A DNA stretch of 64,000 nucleotides. It comes from Algoriphagus aquaeductus (GTDB taxonomy: Bacteria; Bacteroidota; Bacteroidia; Cytophagales; Cyclobacteriaceae). Location: contig NZ_QKTX01000002.1 of assembly GCF_003253485.1 (NCBI RefSeq), forward strand, positions 403,538 to 467,537, read 5' to 3'. The translations under genes were made by a program, and so were the position numbers. The notes under the pieces are model-generated. The model saw nothing but the letters and a program-made list of their open reading frames with translations, ran no database searches and was not told the DNA's origin. Positions 1 to 9,848 of the stretch are shown here, piece by piece (the stretch's first letter is position 1; each line of letters starts with the position of its first letter).

Positions 1-1
1 T

Positions 2-121
2 CTGATGTTTGAAGGGAGACTGCTTAAAGCGGGTACCGCAGAGGAATTGGCGGCAGATGAGCAAGTCAGAAGAGTCTATCTCGGAAGCCAATTCGAGCTC
101 AAGCGCAAAGTTTTTACCTGA
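2..121 (+). CDS. lptB: LPS export ABC transporter ATP-binding protein LptB, C-terminal end only
   Basis: Only the last 39 codons are in the window; the gene enters from the left edge. The visible tail carries the EGRLLKAGTAEEL and RRVYLG stretches typical of the extreme C-terminus of LptB, the cytoplasmic ATPase that powers lipopolysaccharide extraction from the inner membrane by LptFG. Walker motifs lie outside the window, so identity rests on this tail alone. Its TGA stop overlaps the ATG of the following GH3 gene by one base (TGATG), indicating translational coupling in one operon; an LptB-GH3 pairing is, to my knowledge, frequent in Bacteroidota. Confidence 0.8.
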   Translation: MMFEGRLLKAGTAEELAADEQVRRVYLGSQFELKRKVFT

Positions 122-1650
122 TGGAAGTGATCAACAGCTTCATGACCTGGATTTTTAAAAATCGACTGGGTCAGATTGAAAATTTTAAGAAAAATCCTCA
201 CGCTGTTCAAGAAACCACCTTTCGCATGCTGATCGAATCTGGTCGGAAAACGGAATTTGGCCGTCAGTTTGGATTTGAGGGCATCAAATCTTATTCTGAT
301 TTTGCAGCCAAAGTTCCGGTCACCGATTATGAAGGCTTCAAGCCCTATATCGAAAAAACGATGCAAGGCAGGCAGAATGTGATCTGGAATACCGATATCG
401 AATGGTTTTCCAAATCCTCAGGTACTACCTCCAGCCGGAGCAAATACATTCCTGTCACAGAGGAAAGCCTCGAAGAATGCCACTATAAGGGCGGTAAAGA
501 CATGCTTTCTCTCTATGTCAACAATTTTCCGGAGTCTCGACTGTTTACCGGAAAGAGCCTTTCTATTGGAGGTACGCTCGAGAAAAATCCATTGAATCCC
601 CAAGGAACTGCCCGTGCAGGAGATATCTCAGCAGTAATCATGGAAAACTTGCCCATTTGGGCGCAGTTTGCCCGGACTCCATCGCTCGAAACTGCCTTGA
701 TGGGCGAATGGGAGGCCAAAATAGAAAAAATGGCTCGGGAGACAATGAATGAAAATGTCACTTCCATTGCAGGTGTGCCGACCTGGACGGTAGTGTTGCT
801 TCAGCGCATTTTGGAGTTGAAGAAGGCCAAACATATCCTGGAAGTCTGGCCCAATCTGGAAGTTTTTTTTCATGGCGCGGTCGCTTTTGGGCCGTATCGA
901 AGTTTGTTTAGGCAACTGATACCTTCGGATAAGATGCGCTACATGGAGACCTACAATGCTTCAGAAGGGTTTTTTGGAATTCAGGACCAACCCGATTCTG
1001 AGGAATTGCTGCTGCTTTTAGATTATGGGATTTTCTATGAATTCATTCCCATGGAGGAGTGGGACAAGGAAAACCCACAGGTGATTTCGCTTCGGGAAGT
1101 TGAAGTGGGGAAAAATTATGCCATTGTGATCACGACCAATGGGGGGCTTTGGCGATACAAAATAGGGGACACGGTTAGGTTTTCGTCCACACTTCCTTAC
1201 CGGTTTAGAATCTCCGGTCGGACCAAGCATTTTATCAATGCCTTTGGGGAGGAAGTCATCGTCGAAAATGCCGAGTCCGCACTCCGCTATGCCTGTGAGG
1301 AGACGGGCGCTACCATTACCAATTTTACCGCAGCGCCGGTTTATTTTGAAGGAAGTGGCTCAAAAGGTGCACATGAGTGGGTAGTGGAGTTTCGGAATGC
1401 GCCGGACGATTTGGAGAATTTTGCAATCCTTTTGGACCAAAAGCTCCGGGAGATCAACTCGGACTATGATGCCAAGCGGCACAAAAACCTCGCGCTACAG
1501 CGACTGATTCTTCATCAAGCTCCGGAGGGATTATTCGAAGCTTGGCTCGGTAAAAAAGGGAAGCTGGGAGGACAACATAAAGTGCCCCGACTCTCCAATT
1601 CCCGGGAGTATATCGATGAGATTTTGGGGATGATGGCAGCAAATCAGTAA
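121..1650 (+). CDS. GH3 family adenylate-forming (acyl acid-amido synthetase-like) protein
   Basis: 509 residues, the usual GH3 length. GH3 enzymes belong to the acyl-adenylate/luciferase superfamily; plant members conjugate hormones to amino acids, while the substrate of the bacterial ones is not established. Three nucleotide-binding motifs are visible: the SSGTTSSRSKYIP phosphate loop (about residues 99-111), YNASEGFFGIQ (about 278-288) and YKIGDTVRF (about 346-354). There is no signal peptide, so it should act in the cytoplasm. The start codon overlaps the lptB stop, so it is co-transcribed with lptB, suggesting a link to envelope lipid metabolism (inference). Its stop overlaps the convergent ATPase gene by 7 bases. 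Confidence 0.88.
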   Translation: MEVINSFMTWIFKNRLGQIENFKKNPHAVQETTFRMLIESGRKTEFGRQFGFEGIKSYSDFAAKVPVTDYEGFKPYIEKTMQGRQNVIWNTDIEWFSKSSGTTSSRSKYIPVTEESLEECHYKGGKDMLSLYVNNFPESRLFTGKSLSIGGTLEKNPLNPQGTARAGDISAVIMENLPIWAQFARTPSLETALMGEWEAKIEKMARETMNENVTSIAGVPTWTVVLLQRILELKKAKHILEVWPNLEVFFHGAVAFGPYRSLFRQLIPSDKMRYMETYNASEGFFGIQDQPDSEELLLLLDYGIFYEFIPMEEWDKENPQVISLREVEVGKNYAIVITTNGGLWRYKIGDTVRFSSTLPYRFRISGRTKHFINAFGEEVIVENAESALRYACEETGATITNFTAAPVYFEGSGSKGAHEWVVEFRNAPDDLENFAILLDQKLREINSDYDAKRHKNLALQRLILHQAPEGLFEAWLGKKGKLGGQHKVPRLSNSREYIDEILGMMAANQ

Positions 1651-2828
1651 AGGAAGCCAAAAAGCCAAAGCGGGATTTTGTTCCCAGAACCTGACTTGAT
1701 GTTGTCGATAGCTAAAAAAGAACTAGGGACTCCTTGGATTTGATGGGCAGTTTTGTTTGGTCCACCTACTTCGAAGACGAATTGGTCATCGATCATAAAG
1801 TCCCCAAATTTAGGTGCGGTCACTTGATGTTTGGCTTGAAGTTGATTTAAGAAGAAAGTTTCCCGGATGTTTCCCGGATTCGGTTCGGATGGACCTAATG
1901 CAAAGGCAAGGTTTGAATTTTGTAAGTAGACTTTTTCCGGTTTTTGGAGTTGAGAAATTCCCTGAGTCGAAGCGTGAAGAAGATTAAGAATTTGAGCTTG
2001 ACTGAGCAGGTCTAAGATCTTTAAAACAGTATTTCTTGAAGCATCCAGTTTTTCTGCCAATTTGAGGATATTGGGGGTAAACGGAACGGATTCGCTGAGT
2101 ACAAACAACAGTTTTTTCATGTTTCGCATGGTCTTGTGGGCGATTTCCTCAAATGGACCAATATCCATCTCCAATACCAAATGTGTGGTTTGGAGTAATC
2201 TCGTTAGATACAAGTCTTTTCCCATTCGATAAAAAGGGAAATATCCATACTGAAGATATTCTGGGAATAAATTTAGGACATCTACCTCGTCTGAAATTTT
2301 ATTGGAAATGCCAATATGACTTTCCAAAATCTCAGTCAGCGAGTAGGTAGGGAAATTTTTCCCTGATTCCAGATTGATAAATTCCCGAAAAGACATCCCC
2401 GCCAAACGATAGACGGCTGCTCGCCTGGATAAGTCTGCTTTTCCTTTTTCAAGACCTAATATCGATGAACCTGAAACCACCACGTGAATGTCTTCATAAC
2501 TGTCGAAGATGGTTTTCAAATCCACCGACCAGTTGACATAGCGATGTGCCTCATCCAAAAAGAAATATCTGTAGCCTAAGGTGTAAAGCTCTTCAATTGC
2601 AAGGACAAGCCTATTTTCTTCAAAATGGAAGTCATCCAAACTGAGGTAGATTTTAGAGTCTTTTACTTCACTCATCCGCTGTAAGATCAACGTAGTCTTC
2701 CCCGCTCCCCGATGCCCGAGGATTAATACCAGTCGTTGACTCCAATCAATCTCATGTTTAAGATATCGGGTAAAATTGGGTAAAGACGTGGTTTCTTTTC
2801 GCTTGGATAAGGTGATCAGTCGCTCCAT
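1644..2828 (-). CDS. AAA+ ATPase with C-terminal DUF4143-like domain
   Basis: 394 residues. The N-terminal half is an AAA_14-type ATPase: P-loop GHRGAGKT at residues 38-45, Walker B FFLDEAH at 89-95 and a sensor-1 strand VVVSGSS near 116-122. The C-terminal half contains a winged-helix-like stretch (about 235-285) and then GDFMIDDQFVFEVGG (342-356), the diverged D...ExG core expected of the DUF4143 nuclease-like domain. Proteins of this class are widespread, often solitary and of unknown function; some lie in defence or mobile regions, but the neighbours here are ordinary chromosomal genes. It converges on the GH3 gene with a 7-base overlap and is divergent from the transglycosylase gene. Confidence 0.85.
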   Translation of the reverse strand: MERLITLSKRKETTSLPNFTRYLKHEIDWSQRLVLILGHRGAGKTTLILQRMSEVKDSKIYLSLDDFHFEENRLVLAIEELYTLGYRYFFLDEAHRYVNWSVDLKTIFDSYEDIHVVVSGSSILGLEKGKADLSRRAAVYRLAGMSFREFINLESGKNFPTYSLTEILESHIGISNKISDEVDVLNLFPEYLQYGYFPFYRMGKDLYLTRLLQTTHLVLEMDIGPFEEIAHKTMRNMKKLLFVLSESVPFTPNILKLAEKLDASRNTVLKILDLLSQAQILNLLHASTQGISQLQKPEKVYLQNSNLAFALGPSEPNPGNIRETFFLNQLQAKHQVTAPKFGDFMIDDQFVFEVGGPNKTAHQIQGVPSSFLAIDNIKSGSGNKIPLWLFGFLY

Positions 2829-2846
2829 TTTGATTTATCAATTGAA

Positions 2847-2854
2847 CAAATGTA
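2847..2854 (-). promoter_or_regulatory. Candidate -7 box (TACATTTG) of the AAA ATPase gene
   Basis: Read on the minus strand this is TACATTTG, a match to the Bacteroidota -7 consensus TAnnTTTG, 18 bases upstream of the ATG. I do not see a convincing -33 TTTG at the right distance. The region is very AT rich, so a chance match is possible. Confidence 0.4.
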
Positions 2855-2992
2855 AAAATTGTTTTTTGTAAAAAACACTTATTGATTTTGTTTTTTGGAA
2901 AATACAGTAATCCTATTCCGTATTTGAAATATCTTTAAGGCCATTGGAATAATTATTTAGCTTCATCGCATTTCAAATCCGTATTTTAAATC

Positions 2993-3940
2993 ATGCGTGC
3001 GATTCATTTGATTTTGACCTATGTCCTGTTGGGCATTGCTCTGGTTTTGGGAGGAATGGCTTTTTGGAAGTCTCAAAACCAGGATCAGGTAACCAATCAG
3101 CCTGAGTTTCCAATCCTAGAGGCTTATCCCACTCCACCTTTGTCCATGGCGAGGGATTCCATTCGATTGTTTGACTTGCCCAAGGAGGTGACTTTTGCAG
3201 GGGAGAAAGTACCACTGGAAGAACAGGACGTCTTGGAGCGACTGGAGCGGGAAATCTACGTCAATGCCTATTGGGAGTCCAATATGATTCTCCTGATGAA
3301 ACGATCGGGGAAATACTTTGAAGAAATCGACCGGATTTTCACCGAAGCAGGCGTGCCTACGGATTTTAAATATTTGGCTTTGGCCGAAAGTGGTTTGATG
3401 AATGTTGTCTCTCCGGCTGGGGCTCGGGGATTTTGGCAGTTTATGGAAAGCACTGCCAAGGAGTATGGCCTCGAGGTGAGCCAAGATGTGGATGAACGCT
3501 ACCATTTCGAAAAGTCGACCCGAGCGGCCGTCCGTTACCTCAAAAAGGCTCATGCCAAATTTGGGGATTGGACTGCGGTGGCGGCGAGCTACAACATGGG
3601 GCAAAGCGGCTTTTCCCGTAGACAAGAAGAGCAGCTCAACCGCAACTATTATGATCTCTACCTCAATGAGGAGACGAGTCGATACCTTTTTAGGATTTTG
3701 GCTTTTAAGCTCATCTTCGAAAATCCGGGAGAATTTGGGTTTCACCTGAAGGAGAAAGATTATTACAAAAATCCGGAATTCAGACAGATCCAAGTAGATA
3801 GCGACATCAAAGACCTGGCAGCTTGGGCTAAAAGCCAAGGAAGCACTTACAAACATCTCAAACTTTACAATCCTTGGCTTCGTGACCGAAATCTTAATGT
3901 GAAGCGGGGGAAGGTGTATGAAATTAGCTTGCCAAAATAA
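2993..3940 (+). CDS. Membrane-anchored lytic transglycosylase (SLT/MltD-like)
   Basis: 315 residues. An N-terminal hydrophobic segment (about residues 4-24) should act as signal peptide or anchor. The SLT domain spans roughly 115-240: YLALAESGL with the catalytic glutamate E132, then SPAGARGFWQFM and the downstream AAVRYL and AASYNMGQSG motifs of family 1 lytic transglycosylases. The enzyme cleaves peptidoglycan between MurNAc and GlcNAc to give 1,6-anhydro products. The C-terminal 45 residues (LYNPWLRDRNL to VKRGKVYEISLPK) resemble a single degenerate LysM repeat, so this is a shortened MltD-type protein. It is monocistronic and divergent from the AAA ATPase. Confidence 0.9.
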   Translation: MRAIHLILTYVLLGIALVLGGMAFWKSQNQDQVTNQPEFPILEAYPTPPLSMARDSIRLFDLPKEVTFAGEKVPLEEQDVLERLEREIYVNAYWESNMILLMKRSGKYFEEIDRIFTEAGVPTDFKYLALAESGLMNVVSPAGARGFWQFMESTAKEYGLEVSQDVDERYHFEKSTRAAVRYLKKAHAKFGDWTAVAASYNMGQSGFSRRQEEQLNRNYYDLYLNEETSRYLFRILAFKLIFENPGEFGFHLKEKDYYKNPEFRQIQVDSDIKDLAAWAKSQGSTYKHLKLYNPWLRDRNLNVKRGKVYEISLPK

Positions 3941-4040
3941 ATTGAGTGGACCGGTTACAACTTTTTACCCGACTTTGACTTAGTATATAATATGGGATTC
4001 TTTCTTTTCCCATTGATTTTGAAACATTAACCGACTAATC

Positions 4041-4835
4041 ATGAAGCCTACAATCAAGTTATCTTTTCTTCCAAAAATCGCAGTTGTAATTTCGATCTTG
4101 ATTTTTGGTTCTTGCACAGAGTCATCGGATCCGAATGAATCAGGAAATTTTTCCAATACCACTGCGGTGTTTCTTCTTATCGATGAGGAAAGCATAGACA
4201 ATGGCAACGAGCCCAATAACTTCTCTTCCACGGATGTCAATGATCAATTGGCAGAGTTGGGCCAGCGGCAACCGCTCCGGTTTTTTGAGCAAAATGTCGG
4301 AAGAGAAATCACACTGTACACCGGTCAGGTGGGTGATGAAGGTTGGTTTGCCTTGAAGACAATTCCTTCCAGTTGGAGAAGTGCCGGACCTTCCGGTAAC
4401 GGCCTGAGAAATTACCTAACACCAGGTCCGGGCTTGGGAGCACGGATTCCGGATGATGATCGGGAAGTCCTATTGGACAAAATCCCAAATGTCACCCCGC
4501 TCAGGGCCACAGGTCTGGCCATGCTAGTTGGCCAAACCATCTTTGCCGTGGTCTATGATTCTGATATTTCCATCAATTATTCCCCACTCACGGGAAATCT
4601 TCAAGGTGCAAATTTGGGTATAGTAGGATTTGATGTACTGGGTGTGTCCTCCCGGACTGATGGGAGTTCGTCCTCTCTTCCGGCTGTTAGGGTACGGATA
4701 AGGAATGCCGGAATGCTGAGAGATGGGGAGTTGGCTTTATTCAGCAACGCCCCTACGCCGCAGTCTTCTTCAGAGCCTTTTGACATCAATCCACCGAGTA
4801 GTCCACCTAGCATTCAATTGGGGGAACCTAACTAA
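4041..4835 (+). CDS. Conserved secreted lipoprotein of unknown function
   Basis: 264 residues. The N-terminus is basic and hydrophobic and ends in the lipobox IFGSC with the lipidated cysteine at position 25, so it is a lipoprotein. The mature part starts with a negatively charged, Ser/Asn-rich linker. The conserved-looking core contains VNDQLAELG, VGDEGWFALKTIP, LLDKIPNVTPLRATGL and VVYDSDISINYSPL, a pattern I associate with an unnamed family of exported bacterial proteins; I cannot assign a function or named domain. The tail is Ser/Pro rich. It is alone on the plus strand, between the transglycosylase and uvrA. Confidence 0.75.
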   Translation: MKPTIKLSFLPKIAVVISILIFGSCTESSDPNESGNFSNTTAVFLLIDEESIDNGNEPNNFSSTDVNDQLAELGQRQPLRFFEQNVGREITLYTGQVGDEGWFALKTIPSSWRSAGPSGNGLRNYLTPGPGLGARIPDDDREVLLDKIPNVTPLRATGLAMLVGQTIFAVVYDSDISINYSPLTGNLQGANLGIVGFDVLGVSSRTDGSSSSLPAVRVRIRNAGMLRDGELALFSNAPTPQSSSEPFDINPPSSPPSIQLGEPN

Positions 4836-4930
4836 AGGGGCACTGAGAAAACAAGCGAAGAGAAAACTTCCAGAGGTAAATTGGGGTTACTTATCCTCAG
4901 GGAAAGATTCCGCTTTCCTGTAAATAACTT

Positions 4931-4938
4931 TACCTTTG
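4931..4938 (+). promoter_or_regulatory. Candidate -7 box (TACCTTTG) of uvrA
   Basis: TACCTTTG matches TAnnTTTG; a TTTC at 4914-4917 sits 13 bases before it as a weak -33 candidate. Transcription would start near 4944, downstream of the in-frame TTG at 4936, which supports the ATG at 4963 as the true uvrA start. Confidence 0.5.
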
Positions 4939-4962
4939 CCCCTTGCAAATTTCCCTTCGCCC

Positions 4963-7794
4963 ATGAGTCAATCCCCTGCATCCCAGGAAGAATATATCGA
5001 GATTTTTGGCGCCCGAGAGCACAATCTTAAAAACCTAGACCTCAAAATCCCCCGCAACAAGCTCGTTGTGGTGACGGGACTTTCGGGCAGCGGTAAAAGC
5101 TCCCTGGCTTTTGATACCATTTACGCCGAAGGACAACGACGCTACATGGAGAGTTTTTCTGCGTATGCCCGTTCTTTTTTGGGAGGGATGGAAAGACCGG
5201 ATGTGGACAAGATCAACGGACTTTCTCCGGTCATCGCCATCGAGCAAAAAACCACGTCCAAAAATCCCCGATCCACTGTCGGCACAGTCACTGAGATTTA
5301 TGATTTCATGCGATTACTGTATGCTCGGGCTGGAGAAGCGTATTCGTATTTGACAGGGAAAATGATGATCCGGCAGACCGAGGATCAGATCATCGAGCAG
5401 TTGTTTTCGAAGTTTTTGGGCAAAAAACTATACATCCTAGCACCTGTGGTCAAAGGCCGAAAGGGGCACTACCGGGAGCTATTCGAGCAAATCCGAAAAA
5501 TGGGCTTTTCTAAGGTTCGAGTGGATGGAGTAGTCATGGATATCGTGCCCAAAATGCAGGTGGACCGGTACAAAATTCACGATATCGAGATCGTAATCGA
5601 TCGGATTGTGGCTGATGAATCTGACCGATTCCGCATCACCCAATCGCTTAAATCTGGCCTTCAGCATGGCAAAGGTGTGATTATGATCCGCGAGGAAAAC
5701 GGGGAAATTCACCATTTTTCCAAGTACCTGATGGATCCGGAGACTGGCCTTTCTTACGACGAACCGGCACCCAATTCCTTTTCGTTTAACTCTCCTTACG
5801 GAGCTTGTCCCACATGCAATGGACTTGGTATCATCGAGGAAATCACCCGTGAAAGCATCATTCCCGATCCTTCGCTGAGCATCACCCGAGGTGGAATCGC
5901 CCCGTTGGGAGAATATCGGGATATCTGGATTTTCAAAAAAATCGAAGCCATTCTCAAGCATTACAAGTGCTCGATGAGTACCCCGATCAAGGATCTTCCC
6001 GAGAAGGTGATCGAAATTCTCCTTTATGGAGACAAAATCGAAGTAGCTGTGGACTCGGTGAAATATCCCGGGACGCAGTGGAATACAACGTTTGAAGGGA
6101 TTGTCAACTTTCTCCAGAAATACCAAGAGGGCAGTTCGGATAAGATCCAGGACTGGGTGTCTGAGTTTACCATTACTCAGACTTGTCCGGATTGCCAGGG
6201 CTATCGATTGAAAAAAGAAGCGCTCCACTTCAAAATTGACGAAAAACACATCGGTGAACTCGCCATGCTCGATATCCGCGGTTTAGCGGACTGGTTTGAA
6301 GGATTGGAAGAGCGAATGACCGAAAAGCAGCAGCTGATCGGCGCCGAAGTTCTGAAAGAGATCCGAAAGCGAATCGGGTTCCTGATGGATATCGGACTGG
6401 ATTACCTCTCGCTCAACCGACCGCTTCGAACACTTTCCGGTGGTGAAGCTCAGCGAATCCGCCTGGCTACTCAAATCGGTACCCAATTGGTCGGGGTGCT
6501 CTATATTTTGGATGAACCGAGCATTGGCCTGCATCAGCGCGACAATGTAAAGCTGATCAAAGCGCTTCAAAGCCTCCGAGATCTTGGCAATTCGGTTTTG
6601 GTAGTAGAGCATGACAAAGACATGATGCTGGAGTCTGACTTTGTTTTGGACATGGGACCAGGTGCCGGCCGTCATGGAGGTCATGTGGTGGCGGCGGGGT
6701 CTCCGGATCAGATTCTAAAAAACGACTCGGTCACGGCCAAATACCTGAGTGGAAAACTTGGCTTGCCCATACCTGAGCATCGAAGAGAAGGAAAGGGGAA
6801 AAAGCTAGTGTTGAAGGGTGCATCTGGAAACAATCTCAAAAATGTGGATCTGGAGCTTCCGCTTGGTACTTTAATTCTGATCACGGGCGTTTCGGGAAGT
6901 GGAAAGAGTACCCTGATCCATGAGACGCTGTTTCCGATTTTGAACCGGGAATTTTACAATTCCAAAAAGGAACCCATGCCCTTCAAAAGTATCGAAGGCT
7001 TGGAGCATCTGGACAAAGTGATCGAGGTGGACCAAAGCCCAATCGGCCGTACCCCAAGATCCAATCCGGCTACGTATACGGGGGTGTTTTCAGATATTCG
7101 AACCCTCTTTACAGAATTGCCAGAAGCCAAAATCCGTGGCTATAAGCCTGGGCGATTTTCCTTCAATGTCAAAGGTGGCCGATGTGAAGATTGCGAGGGA
7201 GCGGGAATGAAACTGGTAGAAATGGACTTCCTGCCCGATGTCCATATTCCCTGCGAAACCTGTAAGGGCAAGCGATACAATCGGGAAACGCTTGAAGTGC
7301 GGTTCAAAGGGAAATCCATCTCGGATGTACTGGATATGACCGTGGAGCAAGCCGTGGAATTTTTTGAATTTCAGCCCAAAATCCTGCGAAAAATCCAAAC
7401 CCTTAGTGATGTGGGCTTGGGCTACATTACTCTTGGCCAACATGCTACGACCCTCTCCGGAGGGGAAGCGCAGCGCGTCAAATTAGCCACTGAACTGTCT
7501 AAAAAAGACACCGGAAAAACCTTCTATATTCTGGATGAACCGACCACCGGACTGCATTTTCAGGACATCGATTTATTGATGGGAGTGTTACAAAAATTGG
7601 TAGAAAAAGGAAATACCGTCCTGATCATCGAGCACAATCTGGATGTGATCAAGGTAGCTGACTATGTGGTGGACTTAGGGCCTGAAGGAGGAAATAAAGG
7701 CGGGACTATTCTGGTGCAGGGAACGCCCGAGAAAGTAGCCTCACATCCCAAAAGCCATACGGGAAGATTCCTAAAATCAGAACTAAATCGCTGA
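4963..7794 (+). CDS. uvrA: Excinuclease ABC subunit A
   Basis: 943 residues from the ATG at 4963; an upstream in-frame TTG (4936) was rejected because the promoter box covers it. UvrA is the damage-sensing dimeric ATPase of nucleotide excision repair that loads UvrB. Two ABC modules are complete: Walker [10 protein letters not shown] (39-47) and GVSGSGKST, signature LSGGEAQR twice, and Walker B YILDEPS/YILDEPT. The C-terminal zinc module has both CxxC pairs (CEDC, CETC). In the first zinc module only the ACPTC pair and a later CPDC are seen, whereas the usual preceding CxxC is replaced by [15 protein letters not shown], so that finger is incomplete. Bacteroidota often carry several UvrA paralogues. 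The LytS-type kinase follows after 83 bases. Confidence 0.96.
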   Translation: MSQSPASQEEYIEIFGAREHNLKNLDLKIPRNKLVVVTGLSGSGKSSLAFDTIYAEGQRRYMESFSAYARSFLGGMERPDVDKINGLSPVIAIEQKTTSKNPRSTVGTVTEIYDFMRLLYARAGEAYSYLTGKMMIRQTEDQIIEQLFSKFLGKKLYILAPVVKGRKGHYRELFEQIRKMGFSKVRVDGVVMDIVPKMQVDRYKIHDIEIVIDRIVADESDRFRITQSLKSGLQHGKGVIMIREENGEIHHFSKYLMDPETGLSYDEPAPNSFSFNSPYGACPTCNGLGIIEEITRESIIPDPSLSITRGGIAPLGEYRDIWIFKKIEAILKHYKCSMSTPIKDLPEKVIEILLYGDKIEVAVDSVKYPGTQWNTTFEGIVNFLQKYQEGSSDKIQDWVSEFTITQTCPDCQGYRLKKEALHFKIDEKHIGELAMLDIRGLADWFEGLEERMTEKQQLIGAEVLKEIRKRIGFLMDIGLDYLSLNRPLRTLSGGEAQRIRLATQIGTQLVGVLYILDEPSIGLHQRDNVKLIKALQSLRDLGNSVLVVEHDKDMMLESDFVLDMGPGAGRHGGHVVAAGSPDQILKNDSVTAKYLSGKLGLPIPEHRREGKGKKLVLKGASGNNLKNVDLELPLGTLILITGVSGSGKSTLIHETLFPILNREFYNSKKEPMPFKSIEGLEHLDKVIEVDQSPIGRTPRSNPATYTGVFSDIRTLFTELPEAKIRGYKPGRFSFNVKGGRCEDCEGAGMKLVEMDFLPDVHIPCETCKGKRYNRETLEVRFKGKSISDVLDMTVEQAVEFFEFQPKILRKIQTLSDVGLGYITLGQHATTLSGGEAQRVKLATELSKKDTGKTFYILDEPTTGLHFQDIDLLMGVLQKLVEKGNTVLIIEHNLDVIKVADYVVDLGPEGGNKGGTILVQGTPEKVASHPKSHTGRFLKSELNR

Positions 7795-7861
7795 ATTTGG
7801 CGCCTAAATCAAGTGCCTCGCCCTTTTATCAAAATACAGATCAGAAGACTGATTCCTTGTC

Positions 7862-7869
7862 TAACTTTG
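7862..7869 (+). promoter_or_regulatory. Candidate -7 box (TAACTTTG) of the LytS-like kinase gene
   Basis: TAACTTTG fits TAnnTTTG and lies 8 bases before the ATG at 7878, so transcription from it would give a nearly leaderless message. It overlaps the in-frame TTG-initiated extension (7797), which I therefore consider untranslated. Confidence 0.45.
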
Positions 7870-7877
7870 GCCCGGAT

Positions 7878-8930
7878 ATGAACAGGGTAAGGCTGTATTG
7901 GGTTTTACAGATTTTGGGCTGGGGAAGCTTTGCCTTTGTAAACGTCTTTTTTGCCTCCTTATCCGAGGGAATTTCTATGATTCAGGCTTGGGCTTTTGTA
8001 GCCCTCGCTGCCTACTACTTATTATCCACCCATGCTTTTCGCCATGTAGTAAAATCCTATGAATGGTTTAAGTTGGGGATTTTCAGGTTGTTGATTCAGA
8101 CCATTGTTGCATTATTGGCGCTTTCGGTTGTCAACGTTTTTGCTCAGATTCTGATCAATATTGCCTTCGGTACGCTCAATCCGGGACAGGACTTTCGTGC
8201 TTTGGTGATCGCAGTCAATCTTTTTGTGAGCTTTCTTTACTATGCGTTTTGGTTTTTGCTTTACTTTTTGTTTCACTTTTTGGACAATTACAACAACAGT
8301 TTGAAATATGAAGCAAAAATCAATGAGATTAGGCTCAATCACCTGAAAAGCCAACTGAATCCTCACTTCATATTCAATGCACTCAATTCAGTGAGAGCTT
8401 TGGTAGATGAAGATCCGAATAAGGCAAAAACAGCAATCACCAGGATCTCCAATATGCTTCGGTTTTCTTTGATGATGGATAAGAAACAAGTGATAGATTT
8501 TGCTGATGAATTGTCCACGGTCAAAGATTACCTGGCCTTGGAATCTATCCGCTTTGAAGAACGCCTCGAAGTGATCTATCAGATCGAAGATGAGGCCTAT
8601 TCGTATAAGATTCCTCCCATGATGCTACAGACTATCGTGGAAAATGCGATTAAGCACGGGATCTCCAATTTGGTAAAAGGAGGACTCATTGAAATCAAAT
8701 GTAGGGAAGGACTAAATGAAGAATTGTACATTCAGGTAAAGAACAGTGGCTATCTCAATCCGAAGCATACCAAAGGAAAAAGGGAAGAAGGAGGTCATGG
8801 GCTGGAAAACACCAAGCAACGACTCAAACTTCTGTATGGAGAACATGCTACCTTCAGGATATTCAATTCGGGTAGCCAATTTGTAATCACAGAAATCAAA
8901 ATTCCGAAACAAAGAGTTACTTTAGACTAA
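7878..8930 (+). CDS. LytS/YehU-type membrane sensor histidine kinase
   Basis: 350 residues from the ATG at 7878. The N-terminal ~140 residues form four predicted membrane helices with short loops and no large sensor domain. A His_kinase (PF06580) domain follows: HLKSQLNPHFIFNALNS with the phospho-accepting H163, then the N-box MLQTIVENAIKHG and a short HATPase region with GGHGLENTKQRL. These kinases phosphorylate LytTR response regulators, often in cell-envelope or metabolite sensing. The partner regulator starts 14 bases downstream in the same operon. The signal sensed cannot be read from the sequence. Confidence 0.93.
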   Translation: MNRVRLYWVLQILGWGSFAFVNVFFASLSEGISMIQAWAFVALAAYYLLSTHAFRHVVKSYEWFKLGIFRLLIQTIVALLALSVVNVFAQILINIAFGTLNPGQDFRALVIAVNLFVSFLYYAFWFLLYFLFHFLDNYNNSLKYEAKINEIRLNHLKSQLNPHFIFNALNSVRALVDEDPNKAKTAITRISNMLRFSLMMDKKQVIDFADELSTVKDYLALESIRFEERLEVIYQIEDEAYSYKIPPMMLQTIVENAIKHGISNLVKGGLIEIKCREGLNEELYIQVKNSGYLNPKHTKGKREEGGHGLENTKQRLKLLYGEHATFRIFNSGSQFVITEIKIPKQRVTLD

Positions 8931-8944
8931 CAAACTCAATAAAA

Positions 8945-9679
8945 ATGAGAGCAATCGTAATCGATGATGAAAGACTTGCCCGTAAGGAACTGATCACCTT
9001 GCTGAATCAATTGGAAACCGTAGAAGTAGTCGGGGAAGCCGTCAATGTAGAAGATGCCAAGGAGAAAATCGAGCAACTTCAGCCGGATGTGATTTTCCTG
9101 GATATTCAGATGCCCGAAAAGACAGGATTCGATCTTTTGGAGGAGTTGGATCAGGTGCCTCATGTCATTTTTACTACCGCCTATGATGAATACGCCCTGA
9201 AGGCCTTTCAGGTAAATGCTTTGGACTACCTGCTAAAACCGGTAGAGCCGAAAAGATTGGAAGAAGCCATCCAAAAATTGCAGGGAAAAATCGAAGGGAT
9301 CTCCAGACGGGAAGAAGGCGGGGGATTTATCAATCAGAAAAAACTGACGTTGGAAGATCAGGTATTTGTGAAGGATGGAGACCGTTGCTGGTTCGTCAGA
9401 TTATCCAATGTGAGGTTGTTTGAGTCTGACGGAAATTATATTAAAGTCTATTTTGACAATTTCAAACCTATGATCCATAAATCACTGAATGCCTTGGATG
9501 AGCGATTGGATGAAAAGTCTTTTTTCCGCGCCAGCCGCAAGCATATCATCAATTTGGGTTGGGTGGAGGCGATCGAGCCGTGGTTCAACGGAGGTTTGGT
9601 CGTGACCCTGAGAGGTGGAGATAGGATCGAAGTCAGCAGAAGACAGGCTGCCCGATTTAAGGAGATGATGAGCCTGTGA
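8945..9679 (+). CDS. LytTR family response regulator
   Basis: 244 residues. The receiver domain (1-120) has the acidic pair D7/D8, the phospho-acceptor D53 (FLDIQMP), T77/T78 and K98 (LLKPV). A LytTR DNA-binding domain occupies about 140-244 (FESDGNYIKVYF, FFRASRKHIINL, LRGGDRIEVSRRQ). It binds direct repeats in promoters and should be activated by the kinase encoded 14 bases upstream, with which it forms a two-component system. Targets are unknown; the orphan regulator gene that follows is one possible target. No start ambiguity: the ATG is immediately before the canonical receiver start. Confidence 0.95.
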   Translation: MRAIVIDDERLARKELITLLNQLETVEVVGEAVNVEDAKEKIEQLQPDVIFLDIQMPEKTGFDLLEELDQVPHVIFTTAYDEYALKAFQVNALDYLLKPVEPKRLEEAIQKLQGKIEGISRREEGGGFINQKKLTLEDQVFVKDGDRCWFVRLSNVRLFESDGNYIKVYFDNFKPMIHKSLNALDERLDEKSFFRASRKHIINLGWVEAIEPWFNGGLVVTLRGGDRIEVSRRQAARFKEMMSL

Positions 9680-9712
9680 TCAAATCACGGCAGAATTAGA
9701 ATATTTTTCATG

Positions 9713-9745
9713 CCTTCACTCCTGATATTCCTTCCGGAGTGAAGG
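9713..9745. repeat. 10-bp perfect inverted repeat after the two-component operon
   Basis: Arms CCTTCACTCC (9713-9722) and GGAGTGAAGG (9736-9745) with a 13-base loop, 34 bases after the response-regulator stop. There is no T-run behind it, so it is not a classical intrinsic terminator; it could protect the 3' end or terminate weakly. Confidence 0.55.
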
Positions 9746-9848
9746 CCCCGCTCGGGAAAGATCAGAGGAATTGTACAAATCTCACCAGCAGGGTCGATCC
9801 GATATTCACACTTTTTAGCCAGGCACTATTTCATAGTCAAAAAAAAGC

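Noticed and set aside
1644..2828. Defence-system ATPase
   Set aside because: AAA/DUF4143 proteins occur in many contexts; no nuclease, methyltransferase or phage gene is close by.
4936..4962. TTG start extending uvrA by nine residues
   Set aside because: The TAnnTTTG box overlaps this codon, and an ATG with a normal N-terminus follows at 4963.
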